A stretch of 64,000 nucleotides of DNA from Flavobacterium sp. KJJ (GCF_000708595.2 NZ_JARP01000002.1:744001-808000), one strand, 5' to 3'. Positions 23,663 to 32,290 are shown, counted from the first letter of the stretch. The notes: a model not told the origin generated them from the letters alone. Program-made: numbers and translations.

Positions 23663-24373
23663 ATGAATGCAAAAGATATAGAAGTATTATTAGATATAAC
23701 AAAAGATTTTTCTCTTGAAGAAACTTTAAAATTTTTAGCTAATCAATACCCAGGTAAGGTAATTTTTTCGACTTCGTTTGGTCAGGAAGATCAGGTAATT
23801 ACAGATTTTATTGCAAAAAGCAATCAGGATATTACCATTTTTACACTTGACACAGGAAGATTATTTCAAGAAACTTATGATGTTTTTCATAAAACATTAA
23901 AAAAATATAAAAAACAGATTGAAGTTTATTTTCCAGAAGCAACAGCGGTGGAAAATTTATTGCAGCAAAAAGGGCCGAATAGTTTTTATGATTCGGTTGA
24001 AAATAGAAAAGAGTGCTGTTTTATTCGAAAAGTCGTTCCGCTTAGAAAAGCTTTGGCAGGAAACTCAGTTTGGATTACCGGTTTAAGAGCCGAACAATCA
24101 GAGAATAGAAACGATCTACAGTTGTTTGAATACGATGGAGGTTTTGAAATCATCAAATTCAACCCGTTATTAAAATGGACCTTAGAGGAAGTTGAGACTT
24201 ATTTGCAAGAAAACAATGTTCCTCAAAATGTTTTGCATAAACAAGGTTTCGTAAGTATTGGATGTGCACCGTGCACTAGAGCAATTTTCCCAGGTGAGGA
24301 TATCAGAGCCGGAAGATGGTGGTGGGAATCCAGTCATAAAGAGTGTGGTTTGCATAGCGCTAAGAAAGAGTAA
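23663..24373 (+). CDS. cysH: Adenylylsulfate (APS) reductase, iron-sulfur type
   Basis: The 236-residue protein has the PP-loop-like STSFGQEDQVITDF near residue 33, the KECCFIRKVVPL pair (near 115) and GCAPCTRA (near 200), together the CC...CxxC ligand set of a [4Fe-4S] cluster, and ends with the catalytic cysteine in KECGLH. Presence of the cluster cysteines marks the group that reduces APS directly, rather than PAPS as in E. coli. That agrees with the absence of an APS kinase gene (cysC) here and the lack of a CysC fusion on CysN. It produces sulfite for the reductase downstream. Confidence 0.93.
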   Translation: MNAKDIEVLLDITKDFSLEETLKFLANQYPGKVIFSTSFGQEDQVITDFIAKSNQDITIFTLDTGRLFQETYDVFHKTLKKYKKQIEVYFPEATAVENLLQQKGPNSFYDSVENRKECCFIRKVVPLRKALAGNSVWITGLRAEQSENRNDLQLFEYDGGFEIIKFNPLLKWTLEEVETYLQENNVPQNVLHKQGFVSIGCAPCTRAIFPGEDIRAGRWWWESSHKECGLHSAKKE

Positions 24374-24440
24374 AGAAGCAAGAGGCAAGAATTCTGCAGA
24401 GGATAGAATAAAGTTTTTAAGAAAGAAGCAAGAGGCAAGA
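24372..24440 (+). repeat. Direct repeat between cysH and cysD
   Basis: AAAGAAGCAAGAGGCAAGA occurs at 24372-24390 and 24422-24440, spaced 50 bases. The first copy starts at the end of the cysH stop codon. It belongs to the simple purine-rich intergenic repeats of this region, with no obvious function. Confidence 0.75.
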
Positions 24441-24562
24441 CTTTTTTTAGAGAATAGAAAATAGATTATAGAATAAAGAGTGGAGATTTTAGATCAGGTT
24501 AAAAACTTGAAACTTTAAACCTGAAACAAAATTTTCACACCAAAATATCAAACAAAAAAACA

Positions 24563-25462
24563 ATGAGTTCAGTATTAAAAACAAACGCTTTAGAGAGTGA
24601 AGCAATATACATTTTCAGAGAAGTAATTTCACAGTTTGACAAACCGGTTTTACTTTTTTCTGGAGGAAAAGATTCTATAACATTAGTGCGTTTAGCGCAA
24701 AAAGCATTTTTTCCTGCAAAGATTCCATTTCCTCTTTTACACGTTGATACGGGACACAATTTTCCTGAAACAATTGCTTTCAGAGATAAATTAGTAGAAG
24801 AATTAGGTTTAGAGCTAATCGTTCGTAATGTTCAGGATGCTATTGATGAAGGAAAAGTGGTTGAAGAAACTGGAAAATATTCTAGCCGAAACAGCTTGCA
24901 GACGACAACACTTTTAGATGCAATTGAAGAATTTAAGTTTGATGCTTGTATTGGCGGTGCACGTCGTGATGAAGAAAAAGCAAGAGCAAAGGAACGTATT
25001 TTCTCAGTTCGCGATGACTTCGGACAATGGGACGAAAAAAATCAGAGACCTGAGTTGTTTGATATTTTAAACGGAAAAATAGAAAATGGACAAAACGTTC
25101 GTGTTTTCCCAATTTCAAACTGGACAGAATTAGATGTTTGGAGTTATATTGAAAAAGAACACATCGAAATTCCGTCAATCTATTTTTCACATAAAAGAAA
25201 AGTTTTTTTGAGAGACGGTTTAATCTGGTCGCATTCTCCTTTTGTGTATCAGGAAGAAGACGAACAAATCGAAGAACGAATTGTTCGTTTCAGAACCGTT
25301 GGAGATATGAGTTGTACAGCCGCAGTTGAATCTTACGCAGCAACAATTCAGGAAGTTGTTGGAGAAATAAGAGAATCAACTATTTCTGAAAGAGGAGCCA
25401 GAATCGATGACAAACGTTCTGAAGCTGCAATGGAAAAGAGAAAACAACAAGGTTACTTTTAA
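24563..25462 (+). CDS. cysD: Sulfate adenylyltransferase subunit 2
   Basis: The 299-residue protein is an adenosine-nucleotide alpha-hydrolase with the PP-loop FSGGKDSITLVRLA near residue 32, HVDTGHNFPET near 60, and CIGGARRDEEKARAKERIFS near 130, all typical of CysD. It catalyses APS formation from sulfate and ATP, driven by GTP hydrolysis on CysN. It lies 151 bases before cysN in the operon; the gap and the gap before it consist of simple AT-rich repeats (CTTGAAAC, CCTGAAAC). Confidence 0.97.
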   Translation: MSSVLKTNALESEAIYIFREVISQFDKPVLLFSGGKDSITLVRLAQKAFFPAKIPFPLLHVDTGHNFPETIAFRDKLVEELGLELIVRNVQDAIDEGKVVEETGKYSSRNSLQTTTLLDAIEEFKFDACIGGARRDEEKARAKERIFSVRDDFGQWDEKNQRPELFDILNGKIENGQNVRVFPISNWTELDVWSYIEKEHIEIPSIYFSHKRKVFLRDGLIWSHSPFVYQEEDEQIEERIVRFRTVGDMSCTAAVESYAATIQEVVGEIRESTISERGARIDDKRSEAAMEKRKQQGYF

Positions 25463-25613
25463 TTTTTAGTAAGAAGTTAAAAGTTAGATGTTAGAAGTTA
25501 ACAACAGAAAGTAAAATTCAAAAAAACATACAGATTTAAACTTGAGTTCAAGAAGTAACTTAAAACCTGCAACTTGAAACAAAAGATTTTAAACCTGAAA
25601 CAAAAATATTAGA

Positions 25614-26858
25614 ATGGAAGTTTTAAAAATAGCAACAGCAGGAAGTGTAGATGACGGAAAAAGTACTTTGATCGGAAGATTATTGTACGATACAAAATCA
25701 TTGACAACTGATAAAATAGAAGCAATCGAAAAAAGTAGCAGACAAAAAGGATATGATTATCTTGATTTTTCGTTAGCGACAGACGGTTTAGTAGCCGAAA
25801 GAGAGCAAGGAATCACAATTGACGTTGCGCATATCTATTTTTCGACTGCAAAGAAAAGTTACATTATTGCCGATACTCCAGGTCACGTAGAATATACAAG
25901 AAACATGGTTACAGGAGCTTCAACTTCTCAGGTTTCGATCATTTTAATTGATGCCAGAAAAGGCGTTATCGAGCAGACATACCGTCACTTTTTTATCAAT
26001 AATTTATTGCGAGTAAAAGAGGTAATTGTTGCCATCAATAAAATGGATTTAGTGGATTACTCAGAGGAAGTTTTCAATAAAATCAAAGCCGATTTTCAGG
26101 CATTAAATGCAAAAAGTACTTTTAAGGAACAAAACGTAAGTTATATTCCGTTAAGCGCAATCAATGGCGGAAACGTAGTTGATAAATCAGAAAATATGCC
26201 TTGGTACGATGGGCAAACTGTTTTAGAACATTTAGAAGGATTGCATTCTCATGATGTTTTTGAAACAGGAAAAGCACGTTTCCCGGTTCAAACAGTTATT
26301 CGTCCAAAAACAGAAGAATACCACGATTTTAGAGGTTACGCAGGAAAATTATACGGAAACTCAATCAAAGTTGGAGATGCCGTTACGGTTCTTCCTTCTT
26401 TAACAGAATCAAAAGTATCTAAAATTCACTTTTTCGATAAAACTTTTGACGAAGCCGTTGCAGGATCTTCAATTACAATCGAATTAGAAAATGATATCAA
26501 CGTCACAAGAGGAGATATGATTGTAAAATCAGATGAACTTCCAAAAATTGAAAAAGAAATCACAACGACAGTTTGCTGGATGGACAGCAAGAAATTGGTT
26601 GCAGGAACAAAGTATTTAGTACAGCATAATACAAATAGAGTTTTAGCAAAAGTAGAAAGCATCAAAAATACTATTGCAACTGATTATTCAGGAACGACTG
26701 AAGCTTCGCAATTAGCCATTAATGAAATTGGAGAAGTAAGCATTAAATTAAGCAAACCGTTATATTTTGATTCTTATAATGAAAACAAATCAAACGGAGC
26801 TTTTATCTTAATTGATACTGCAACGAACACAACAGCAGGAGTAGGATTCATTCGATAG
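25614..26858 (+). CDS. cysN: Sulfate adenylyltransferase subunit 1 (GTPase)
   Basis: The 414-residue protein is an elongation-factor-like GTPase: P-loop AGSVDDGKSTLIGRLLYDTK (near residue 10), REQGITIDVAHIYF switch region (near 63), DTPGHVEYTRNM (near 88) and NKMD (near 143). Domains II and III follow. It has no C-terminal APS kinase domain, consistent with APS as the end product passed to the APS reductase. It pairs with CysD encoded just upstream. Confidence 0.97.
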   Translation: MEVLKIATAGSVDDGKSTLIGRLLYDTKSLTTDKIEAIEKSSRQKGYDYLDFSLATDGLVAEREQGITIDVAHIYFSTAKKSYIIADTPGHVEYTRNMVTGASTSQVSIILIDARKGVIEQTYRHFFINNLLRVKEVIVAINKMDLVDYSEEVFNKIKADFQALNAKSTFKEQNVSYIPLSAINGGNVVDKSENMPWYDGQTVLEHLEGLHSHDVFETGKARFPVQTVIRPKTEEYHDFRGYAGKLYGNSIKVGDAVTVLPSLTESKVSKIHFFDKTFDEAVAGSSITIELENDINVTRGDMIVKSDELPKIEKEITTTVCWMDSKKLVAGTKYLVQHNTNRVLAKVESIKNTIATDYSGTTEASQLAINEIGEVSIKLSKPLYFDSYNENKSNGAFILIDTATNTTAGVGFIR

Positions 26859-26861
26859 TGA

Positions 26862-26938
26862 TAGTTGATGGTTTTTGGTTGATAGTTATTCTTCCAGCAA
26901 ACCAACAACCAACAACTGACAACCAACAACTAAAGAGA
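26862..26938. repeat. Imperfect inverted simple repeat between cysN and the sulfite reductase gene
   Basis: The left part (TAGTTGATGGTTTTTGGTTG) is roughly complementary to the right part (CAACCAACAACTGACAACC), both built of GTTG/CAAC units. It could fold into an imperfect hairpin in the operon mRNA. It resembles other simple repeats in the gaps of this operon. Confidence 0.55.
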
Positions 26939-26939
26939 A

Positions 26940-29030
26940 ATGGAAAGTTTTAGAACAGAAATAGAAAATCCGATAGTTCAAAGAGAGATTATCGAATTAG
27001 AAAAAAAGATTCATTTATTCCGTGGAGGAAAAATTGATGATGAGCGTTTTCGTAGTCTTCGTCTAGCGCGTGGTATTTACGGACAGCGTCAAGAAGGCGT
27101 TCAGATGATTCGTATCAAATTGCCTTATGGTAAAGTTACCAGTGAGCAATTAGTGCGTATTACACAAGTTTCTGATGAATATTCTACTGGACGTTTACAC
27201 ATTACAACGCGTCAGGATATTCAGATTCACTACGTAAGTCTAGACAGAACACCAGAGCTTTGGGCAGATTTGGCTAAAGACGATATCACACTTCGTGAAG
27301 CTTGTGGAAACACCGTTAGAAATATTACAGGAAGTGAATTGGCTGGTGTAGATGTAAATGAACCATTTGATGTTTCGCCTTATGCACACGGACTTTTTCA
27401 ATATCTGTTAAGAAACCCAATTTGTCAGGAAATGGGACGTAAATTCAAAATTTCGTTCTCTTCTTCAGACGAAGATACTGCTTTGAGCTATTTACACGAT
27501 TTAGGATTTATTCCGAAAATCAAAGATGGACAAAAAGGCTTTAAAATCATGTTTGGAGGAGGTTTAGGATCTCAGCCAGCACATGCAGAATTGCTTTCGG
27601 ATTTTGTTCCAGTAAACGAAATCATTCCAACAGCAGAAGGAATCATTCGTATTTTCGACAGATACGGAGAACGTGCCAAAAGAATGAAAGCGCGTATGAA
27701 ATTCTTAATCAAAGAAATAGGAAAAGATGTTTTTCTTGATTTGGTTGAAAAAGAGAAAAAAGCGATCGCTTTTGAAACATACGAAATTGATACGACTGCT
27801 TTTGAAGGTCCAATTGCTGAACCATTATTAGAAGTTCCGCAAGTTACAATCGAAGATACTGCAGCTTATGAAGCATGGAAAAAATCGAATGTAATTAAGC
27901 AGAAACAAGAAGGTTATTATGCCATTGGTATCAAAGTTTTATTAGGAGATTTTTATACCGATAAGGCCAGATTATTAGCCGCTTTAATTAAAAATTACGC
28001 AGCAAACGAATTACGTTTTTCATTGCGTCAAAATATTGTAATACGTCACGTAAAAGAAGAGAATCTTCCTTTCTTTTATCAGGAATTAGCCAAATTGGAC
28101 TTTGTTCATTTAGGGTATAATTCTACAGCAGATATTACAGCATGTCCGGGAACTGATACTTGCAATTTGGGGATTGCAAGCAGTACCGGAATTGCAGAAG
28201 AATTAGAAAAAGTTTTAAATGCCGAATATCCTCAGTATTTAAACAACCGCGAAATCGAAATCAAAATTTCTGGCTGTATGAATGCCTGCGGACAGCACAA
28301 TATGTCTGCAATTGGATTCCAAGGAATGTCAATCAATTCAGGAAAATTAGTTGCTCCGGCTTTACAGGTTTTATTAGGCGGAGGAAGATTAGGAAACGGA
28401 TCAGGACGTTTTGCTGATAAAGTAATTAAAATCCCGAGCCGAAGAGGCCCAGATGCATTGCGTACCATCTTAAATGATTTTGATGCGAATGCAAACGGAG
28501 AAAAATTCTTGAATTATTATGATCAAAAAGGAGAGAAATATTTTTATGAAATATTAAAACCTTTCGCAGATGTAACCAATTTAACTGAAGCTGATTTTGT
28601 AGACTGGGGTAATGCTGATAACTACGTAAAAGCAGTTGGAGTTGGAGAATGTGCAGGAGTTGTAATTGATTTAGTAGCGACATTATTATTAGAAGCCAAA
28701 GATAAATTAACTTTCGCACAAGAATCTTTCGACGAAGAAAAATGGTCAGATGCTATTTATCACGCGTACGCCGGATTCGTAAACGGTGCAAAAGCGCTAT
28801 TGCTTGCAGAAAATGAAAAAACAAATAACCACGCAGGAATTGTTGATTTGTTTGATACTGTTTTTATTGCGACTGGAAAAATTGAATTGCCAACATCATT
28901 TAGAGAATTGGTATATCAAATCAATCAAAATGAGCCTTCAGAAGCTTTTGCAAAAGCATACATTCAGCAAGGAATTTCATTTTTTGATATCATAGAAAAA
29001 TATAGAGCTCAAGAATTAGCAAATGCTTAA
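26940..29030 (+). CDS. Siroheme sulfite (nitrite/sulfite) reductase with C-terminal HEPN-like extension
   Basis: The 696-residue protein reduces sulfite to sulfide with six electrons. Two ferredoxin-like/siroheme modules are seen: RLHITTRQDIQIHYV (near residue 80) and the cluster-binding cysteines ACPGTDTCNLGI (near 405) and KISGCMNACGQHN (near 442), four ligands for the coupled [4Fe-4S]/siroheme. After about residue 560 a further 130 residues follow that are not part of the reductase; EKWSDAIYHAYAGFVNGAKA, near residue 600, resembles a helical HEPN-type domain. Electron source is probably ferredoxin, reduced by the oxidoreductase encoded at 30577. The stop overlaps the next gene by 8 bases. 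Sulfite rather than nitrite is chosen from operon context. Confidence 0.92.
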   Translation: MESFRTEIENPIVQREIIELEKKIHLFRGGKIDDERFRSLRLARGIYGQRQEGVQMIRIKLPYGKVTSEQLVRITQVSDEYSTGRLHITTRQDIQIHYVSLDRTPELWADLAKDDITLREACGNTVRNITGSELAGVDVNEPFDVSPYAHGLFQYLLRNPICQEMGRKFKISFSSSDEDTALSYLHDLGFIPKIKDGQKGFKIMFGGGLGSQPAHAELLSDFVPVNEIIPTAEGIIRIFDRYGERAKRMKARMKFLIKEIGKDVFLDLVEKEKKAIAFETYEIDTTAFEGPIAEPLLEVPQVTIEDTAAYEAWKKSNVIKQKQEGYYAIGIKVLLGDFYTDKARLLAALIKNYAANELRFSLRQNIVIRHVKEENLPFFYQELAKLDFVHLGYNSTADITACPGTDTCNLGIASSTGIAEELEKVLNAEYPQYLNNREIEIKISGCMNACGQHNMSAIGFQGMSINSGKLVAPALQVLLGGGRLGNGSGRFADKVIKIPSRRGPDALRTILNDFDANANGEKFLNYYDQKGEKYFYEILKPFADVTNLTEADFVDWGNADNYVKAVGVGECAGVVIDLVATLLLEAKDKLTFAQESFDEEKWSDAIYHAYAGFVNGAKALLLAENEKTNNHAGIVDLFDTVFIATGKIELPTSFRELVYQINQNEPSEAFAKAYIQQGISFFDIIEKYRAQELANA

Positions 29031-29796
29031 TATAAAACCCAAAATAACTTTAGTTGGTGCAGGTCCAGGTGATCCTGATCTACTTACGCTGAAAGCTGTA
29101 AAAGCATTGGCTGAAGCCAACGTGGTTTTATATGACGCTTTGGCCAATGAAGAAATTCTGGATTACGCACCCAAAAATGCCATCCGAATTTTTGTTGGAA
29201 AAAGAATCGGAAATCATGCCTATACGCAAGATCAAATCAATCAATTAATTGTTGATAATGCGCTGACTTACGGAAACGTAGTCCGACTAAAAGGCGGAGA
29301 TCCATTTATTTTTGGAAGAGGAAGCGAAGAAGTTGATTTTGCGGAAAGTTTCGGAATCGAAACAATTGTTGTACCCGGAATTTCATCTGTAGTTGCAGTT
29401 CCTGCAAGTCAGGGAATTTCGATTACAAAACGCGGCGTTTCAGAAAGCTTTTGGGCCATTACCGGAACAACTTCCGACAGGAAATTATCTGCAGATGTGG
29501 CTTTGGCAGCTCAATCTTCTGCAACTGTTGTGATCTTGATGGGAATGCACAAATTACATCAAATTATCGATTTGTTTCAAAAAGAAAATAAAGGAAATTT
29601 ACCCGTTGCAATCATCCAAAACGGAACAACAGCAGATGAAAAAGTTGGCGTAGGAACAGTAGATTCGATTTTAGAAGTTGTAAAACAAAAAGAATTAGGT
29701 TCACCAGCAATTATTGTTTTAGGAGAAGTTGTTCGCGAAAGCAACAAATTAAAAGGGTTTTACGAGGAATTTCTATCGAAAGAAATCGGAAGATAA
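29023..29796 (+). CDS. cobA: Uroporphyrinogen-III C-methyltransferase
   Basis: The 257-residue protein has the SUMT signatures LVGAGPGDPDLLTLKAVKAL near residue 9, VVRLKGGDPFIFGRG near 88 and VVPGISSVVAVPASQGI near 115. It methylates uroporphyrinogen III twice with SAM to precorrin-2, the start of siroheme synthesis. It overlaps the end of the sulfite reductase gene by 8 bases, so the cofactor enzyme is translated with the apo-enzyme. The methyltransferase is separate here, not fused to the dehydrogenase as in E. coli CysG. Confidence 0.96.
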   Translation: MLNIKPKITLVGAGPGDPDLLTLKAVKALAEANVVLYDALANEEILDYAPKNAIRIFVGKRIGNHAYTQDQINQLIVDNALTYGNVVRLKGGDPFIFGRGSEEVDFAESFGIETIVVPGISSVVAVPASQGISITKRGVSESFWAITGTTSDRKLSADVALAAQSSATVVILMGMHKLHQIIDLFQKENKGNLPVAIIQNGTTADEKVGVGTVDSILEVVKQKELGSPAIIVLGEVVRESNKLKGFYEEFLSKEIGR

Positions 29797-29807
29797 GAAA
29801 AGCGTAG

Positions 29808-29827
29808 CCTGAGGCTTCAACTTCAGG
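29808..29827. repeat. REP-like palindrome
   Basis: CCTGAGG (29808-29814) pairs with CTTCAGG (29821-29827), seven pairs with one G-U, and is followed by AGCGTATGAATA, similar to the sequence that follows other palindromes in the window. Confidence 0.6.
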
Positions 29828-29897
29828 AGCGTATGAATATTTAATTCAATATTCATCGAAAAATCATCTAATTTTGATTGGATGAAAATAAATTAAA

Positions 29898-30479
29898 ATG
29901 GAACAAAACGAATTATATCCAATATTTCTAAAACTTCACAATCTAAACGTATTAATTGTGGGGGGAGGAAATGTAGGTCTGGAAAAGCTTTCTTTCTTGC
30001 TAAAATCAAGTCCAAATGCAAATGTTGAGGTTGTAGCGCCCGATTTTCATTTAGAAATTAAAATTTTAGCAGAAAAACATCCATCAATTAAATTGACGGA
30101 AGCGAAGTTCAAAAAGAAGATGCTTAAAAAACGCCATATGGTAATAGCCTGTACAGACGATTTAAAAGTAAATAAAAGAGTTTACGATTTATCGAGAAAG
30201 CGTTATTTGATTTGCAATATTGCCGATACGCCAGATTTATGTGATTATTATTTAGGCGGAATCGTAACGAAAGGAAACGTAAAAATCGCCATTTCGACAA
30301 ACGGAAAATCACCAACAACCGCCAAAAGATTGCGGGAGTTTTTTGAAGAAGTAATTCCGGAGGACATCAATAAAATGGTAGAAAACCTCAATGAATATAG
30401 AAGAACCTTGAAAGGCGATTTTGAAGAAAAAGTAAAAAGAATGAACGAGATAACCGATTCATTAAAACATAAAGAGTAA
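29898..30479 (+). CDS. Precorrin-2 dehydrogenase / sirohydrochlorin ferrochelatase, short form
   Basis: The 193-residue protein matches the N-terminal part of CysG and stand-alone Met8/SirC proteins: NAD-binding NVLIVGGGNVGLEKLSFLL near residue 14, CTDDLKVNKRVYDLSRKR near 92, LCNIAD-type CNIADTPDLCDYYLGGIV near 108 and ISTNGKSPTTAKRLREF near 135. It oxidises precorrin-2 to sirohydrochlorin and may also insert iron. With cobA it would complete siroheme synthesis for the sulfite reductase. It follows cobA by about 100 bases that contain a REP-like palindrome. Confidence 0.93.
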   Translation: MEQNELYPIFLKLHNLNVLIVGGGNVGLEKLSFLLKSSPNANVEVVAPDFHLEIKILAEKHPSIKLTEAKFKKKMLKKRHMVIACTDDLKVNKRVYDLSRKRYLICNIADTPDLCDYYLGGIVTKGNVKIAISTNGKSPTTAKRLREFFEEVIPEDINKMVENLNEYRRTLKGDFEEKVKRMNEITDSLKHKE

Positions 30480-30576
30480 AAAGTTAAGCAGAGAAATCAA
30501 TGATAAAAATCATTGAAAATAGAATAAATTATTCGTTTCTTTGTATTATTAAGAATGATTATAAACAACAACCATA

Positions 30577-31629
30577 ATGATTAAAACAGATATACTTATA
30601 ATTGGAGCAGGCCCAACAGGTTTATTTGCCGTTTTCGAGGCAGGATTATTAAAATTAAAATGCCATATTTTAGATGCATTGCCACAAGCAGGAGGACAGC
30701 TTTCAGAATTGTATCCAAAAAAACCAATTTATGATATTCCTGGTTTCCCAGAAGTTTTAGCAGGAGATTTAATTGATAACTTACAAGAACAAATTAAGCA
30801 GTTTGAGCCAGGTTATACATTAGGAGAACGCGCTGAAACCATCGAAAAACAAGAAGACGGAAGTTTCATTGTAACATCAAATAAAGGAACTAAATTTCAC
30901 GCGCCTGTTATCGCAATCGCAGGAGGTTTAGGAAGTTTTGAGCCACGCAAGCCACTGATTGAAGATATCGAGTTTTATGAAGATAAAGGAGTTAAATACT
31001 TCATTAAAAATCCGGAGAAATTCAGAGATAAAAGAGTTGTAATTGCCGGAGGAGGAGATTCAGCTTTAGACTGGAGTATTTTCTTGGCAAATGTAGCGTC
31101 AGAAGTTACTTTAATTCACCGTAGAAATGAATTTAGAGGAGCGCTTGATTCTGTAGAAAAAGTACAGGAATTAAAAACAGCCGGAAAAATCAAATTGATT
31201 ACTCCAGCAGAAGTTATCGGAATCAATGGTGCAGAGCACGTTGAATCTTTAGATATAGAAGAAAACGGCGCACACCGTAAAATCGAAACTGATTTCTTTA
31301 TTCCGCTTTTCGGATTAACACCAAAATTAGGACCAATCGCAGACTGGGGATTAGAAATCGAAAAAAATGCCATTAAAGTAAACAATGCTTTAGATTACCA
31401 GACAAACATTCCGGGAATCTTTGCCATTGGAGACGTAAACACATACCCAGGAAAATTAAAATTAATCCTTTGTGGATTCCACGAAGCAACTTTAATGTGT
31501 CAGGCGGCATACCAAATCATCAATCCAGGTAAAAAATACGTATTGAAATATACAACAGTTTCTGGTGTAGATGGTTTTGACGGAACTCGTAAAGAAGCTC
31601 CAAAAGCAGTTGTTAAGGCGATTGTTTAA
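30577..31629 (+). CDS. Ferredoxin-NADP reductase, thioredoxin-reductase-like type
   Basis: The 350-residue flavoprotein has an N-terminal FAD motif (LIIGAGPTGLFAVFEAGLL), QAGGQLSELYPKKPIYDIPG (near residue 38), a second dinucleotide motif VVIAGGGDSALDW (near 152) followed by HRRNEFRG, and FAIGDVNTYPG near 284. There is no CxxC, so it is not a thioredoxin reductase; it matches the ferredoxin/flavodoxin-NADP reductases of this fold. At the end of the sulfate operon it most likely supplies reduced ferredoxin to the sulfite reductase. A terminator follows. Confidence 0.92.
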   Translation: MIKTDILIIGAGPTGLFAVFEAGLLKLKCHILDALPQAGGQLSELYPKKPIYDIPGFPEVLAGDLIDNLQEQIKQFEPGYTLGERAETIEKQEDGSFIVTSNKGTKFHAPVIAIAGGLGSFEPRKPLIEDIEFYEDKGVKYFIKNPEKFRDKRVVIAGGGDSALDWSIFLANVASEVTLIHRRNEFRGALDSVEKVQELKTAGKIKLITPAEVIGINGAEHVESLDIEENGAHRKIETDFFIPLFGLTPKLGPIADWGLEIEKNAIKVNNALDYQTNIPGIFAIGDVNTYPGKLKLILCGFHEATLMCQAAYQIINPGKKYVLKYTTVSGVDGFDGTRKEAPKAVVKAIV

Positions 31630-31680
31630 TCTGAGATGCTGAGAAACTAAGGTTCTAAGTGACTAAGATTTTTTATATAG

Positions 31681-31717
31681 AAAGCTCAAACTTTTTAAAG
31701 TTTGGGCTTTATTTTTT
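31681..31717 (+). terminator. Intrinsic terminator at the end of the sulfate operon
   Basis: AAAGCTCAAACTTT (31681-31694) pairs with AAAGTTTGGGCTTT (31697-31710), one T-G pair, very short loop, followed by ATTTTTT. Confidence 0.85.
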
Positions 31718-31732
31718 AGAAACAAATTAAAC

Positions 31733-31851
31733 ATAGCCAGTGGTTTCAACCACTGGAACACAACGCATGAACACAACGCATGAATATAACATATTAACAA
31801 GGAACAATGAATTATCACAATATGTTCCCCGCGGTTGAAACCGCGGGCTAT
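31733..31851. repeat. REPIN-like inverted doublet of palindromes
   Basis: A 9-base-pair palindrome CCAGTGGTT/AACCACTGG (31737-31756) and a second CCCGCGGTT/AACCGCGGG (31828-31847) face each other, flanked by ATAGCC...GGAACA on the left and TGTTCC...GGCTAT on the right. The whole is therefore an inverted pair of REP units, the mobile form called REPIN. Between them ACACAACGCATGA is repeated in tandem. Simple CTTAGAACCTTAG repeats lie on both sides (31637-31670 and 31870-31915). Confidence 0.8.
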
Positions 31852-31925
31852 ATTTGAAAATCAAAGTCAAGCTTTAACCTTAGAACCTTAGTGACTTAGA
31901 ACCTCAGAACCTTAGAAAAAAAACA

Positions 31926-31957
31926 TTTGCAAATAGAAAGCCTATTTCATACCTTTG
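31926..31957 (+). promoter_or_regulatory. Promoter of the metH operon
   Basis: TTTG (31926-31929), 20-base spacer, TACCTTTG (31950-31957): exact consensus on both elements, 24 bases before the SAM-I aptamer. Confidence 0.85.
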
Positions 31958-31980
31958 CACTGTTCTTAAAATTATTGTCA

Positions 31981-32093
31981 GTTATCACGAAAGGCGGAGG
32001 GATAGACCCAATGAAACCTTAGCAACCCTTTATCATAAAGAAGGTGCTAAATTCTACTTTATACAATATTTTCCAGTATTAAAGATAGATAAC
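31981..32093 (+). ncRNA. SAM-I (S-box) riboswitch upstream of metH
   Basis: The conserved core GGCGGAGGGATAGACCCAAT, then GAAACCTTAGCAACCC, GAAGGTGCTAAATTCTAC are all present; P1 is formed by GTTATC (31981-31986) and GATAAC (32088-32093). It should switch off the metH and metF genes when SAM is high. The metH start is 336 bases further on, unusually far. A 7-pair hairpin (AAATACA/TGTATTT, 32096-32114) followed by a short T-rich stretch directly after P1 may be the terminator of the switch. Confidence 0.95.
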
Positions 32094-32095
32094 AC

Positions 32096-32117
32096 AAATA
32101 CATTACTTGTATTTCTC
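32096..32117 (+). terminator. Possible riboswitch expression-platform hairpin
   Basis: AAATACA (32096-32102) pairs with TGTATTT (32108-32114) over TTACT. AT-only stem with little T-run, so termination strength is doubtful. Confidence 0.4.
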
Positions 32118-32159
32118 AAACTTTTCCAGACAACTTACAATATTTACTGAAGCAATTCA

Positions 32160-32290
32160 GTATCATGAGCGAATCATTGGCGCATTTTTGCTGTCAATAG
32201 TTTCCGCTTTCGCCTATATCTCTCCGTTTCACTGCGAGGATACCGGCTCAATCGGGGCTAATGAGCAGGCAATAGTGCACTTTTGGAATT
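32160..32290 (-). ncRNA. Candidate structured RNA element A (unknown family)
   Basis: This stretch in the metH leader region is visibly richer in G+C than its surroundings. Read on the minus strand it shows GCTCA/TGAGC arms around TTAGCCCCGAT, then TATCCTC, which can pair with GAGAGATA (one bulge), then AGGCGAAAGCGG. I recall similar intergenic elements from other Flavobacterium genomes but cannot name a family. An ORF of 61 codons on the plus strand (32107-32292) is not convincing. The strand is inferred only from that recollection. Confidence 0.4.

Noticed and set aside
24258..24464. 68-codon ORF in another frame at the end of cysH
   Set aside because: Most of it overlaps the well-conserved cysH C-terminus with its essential cysteines; the rest lies in the direct repeat.
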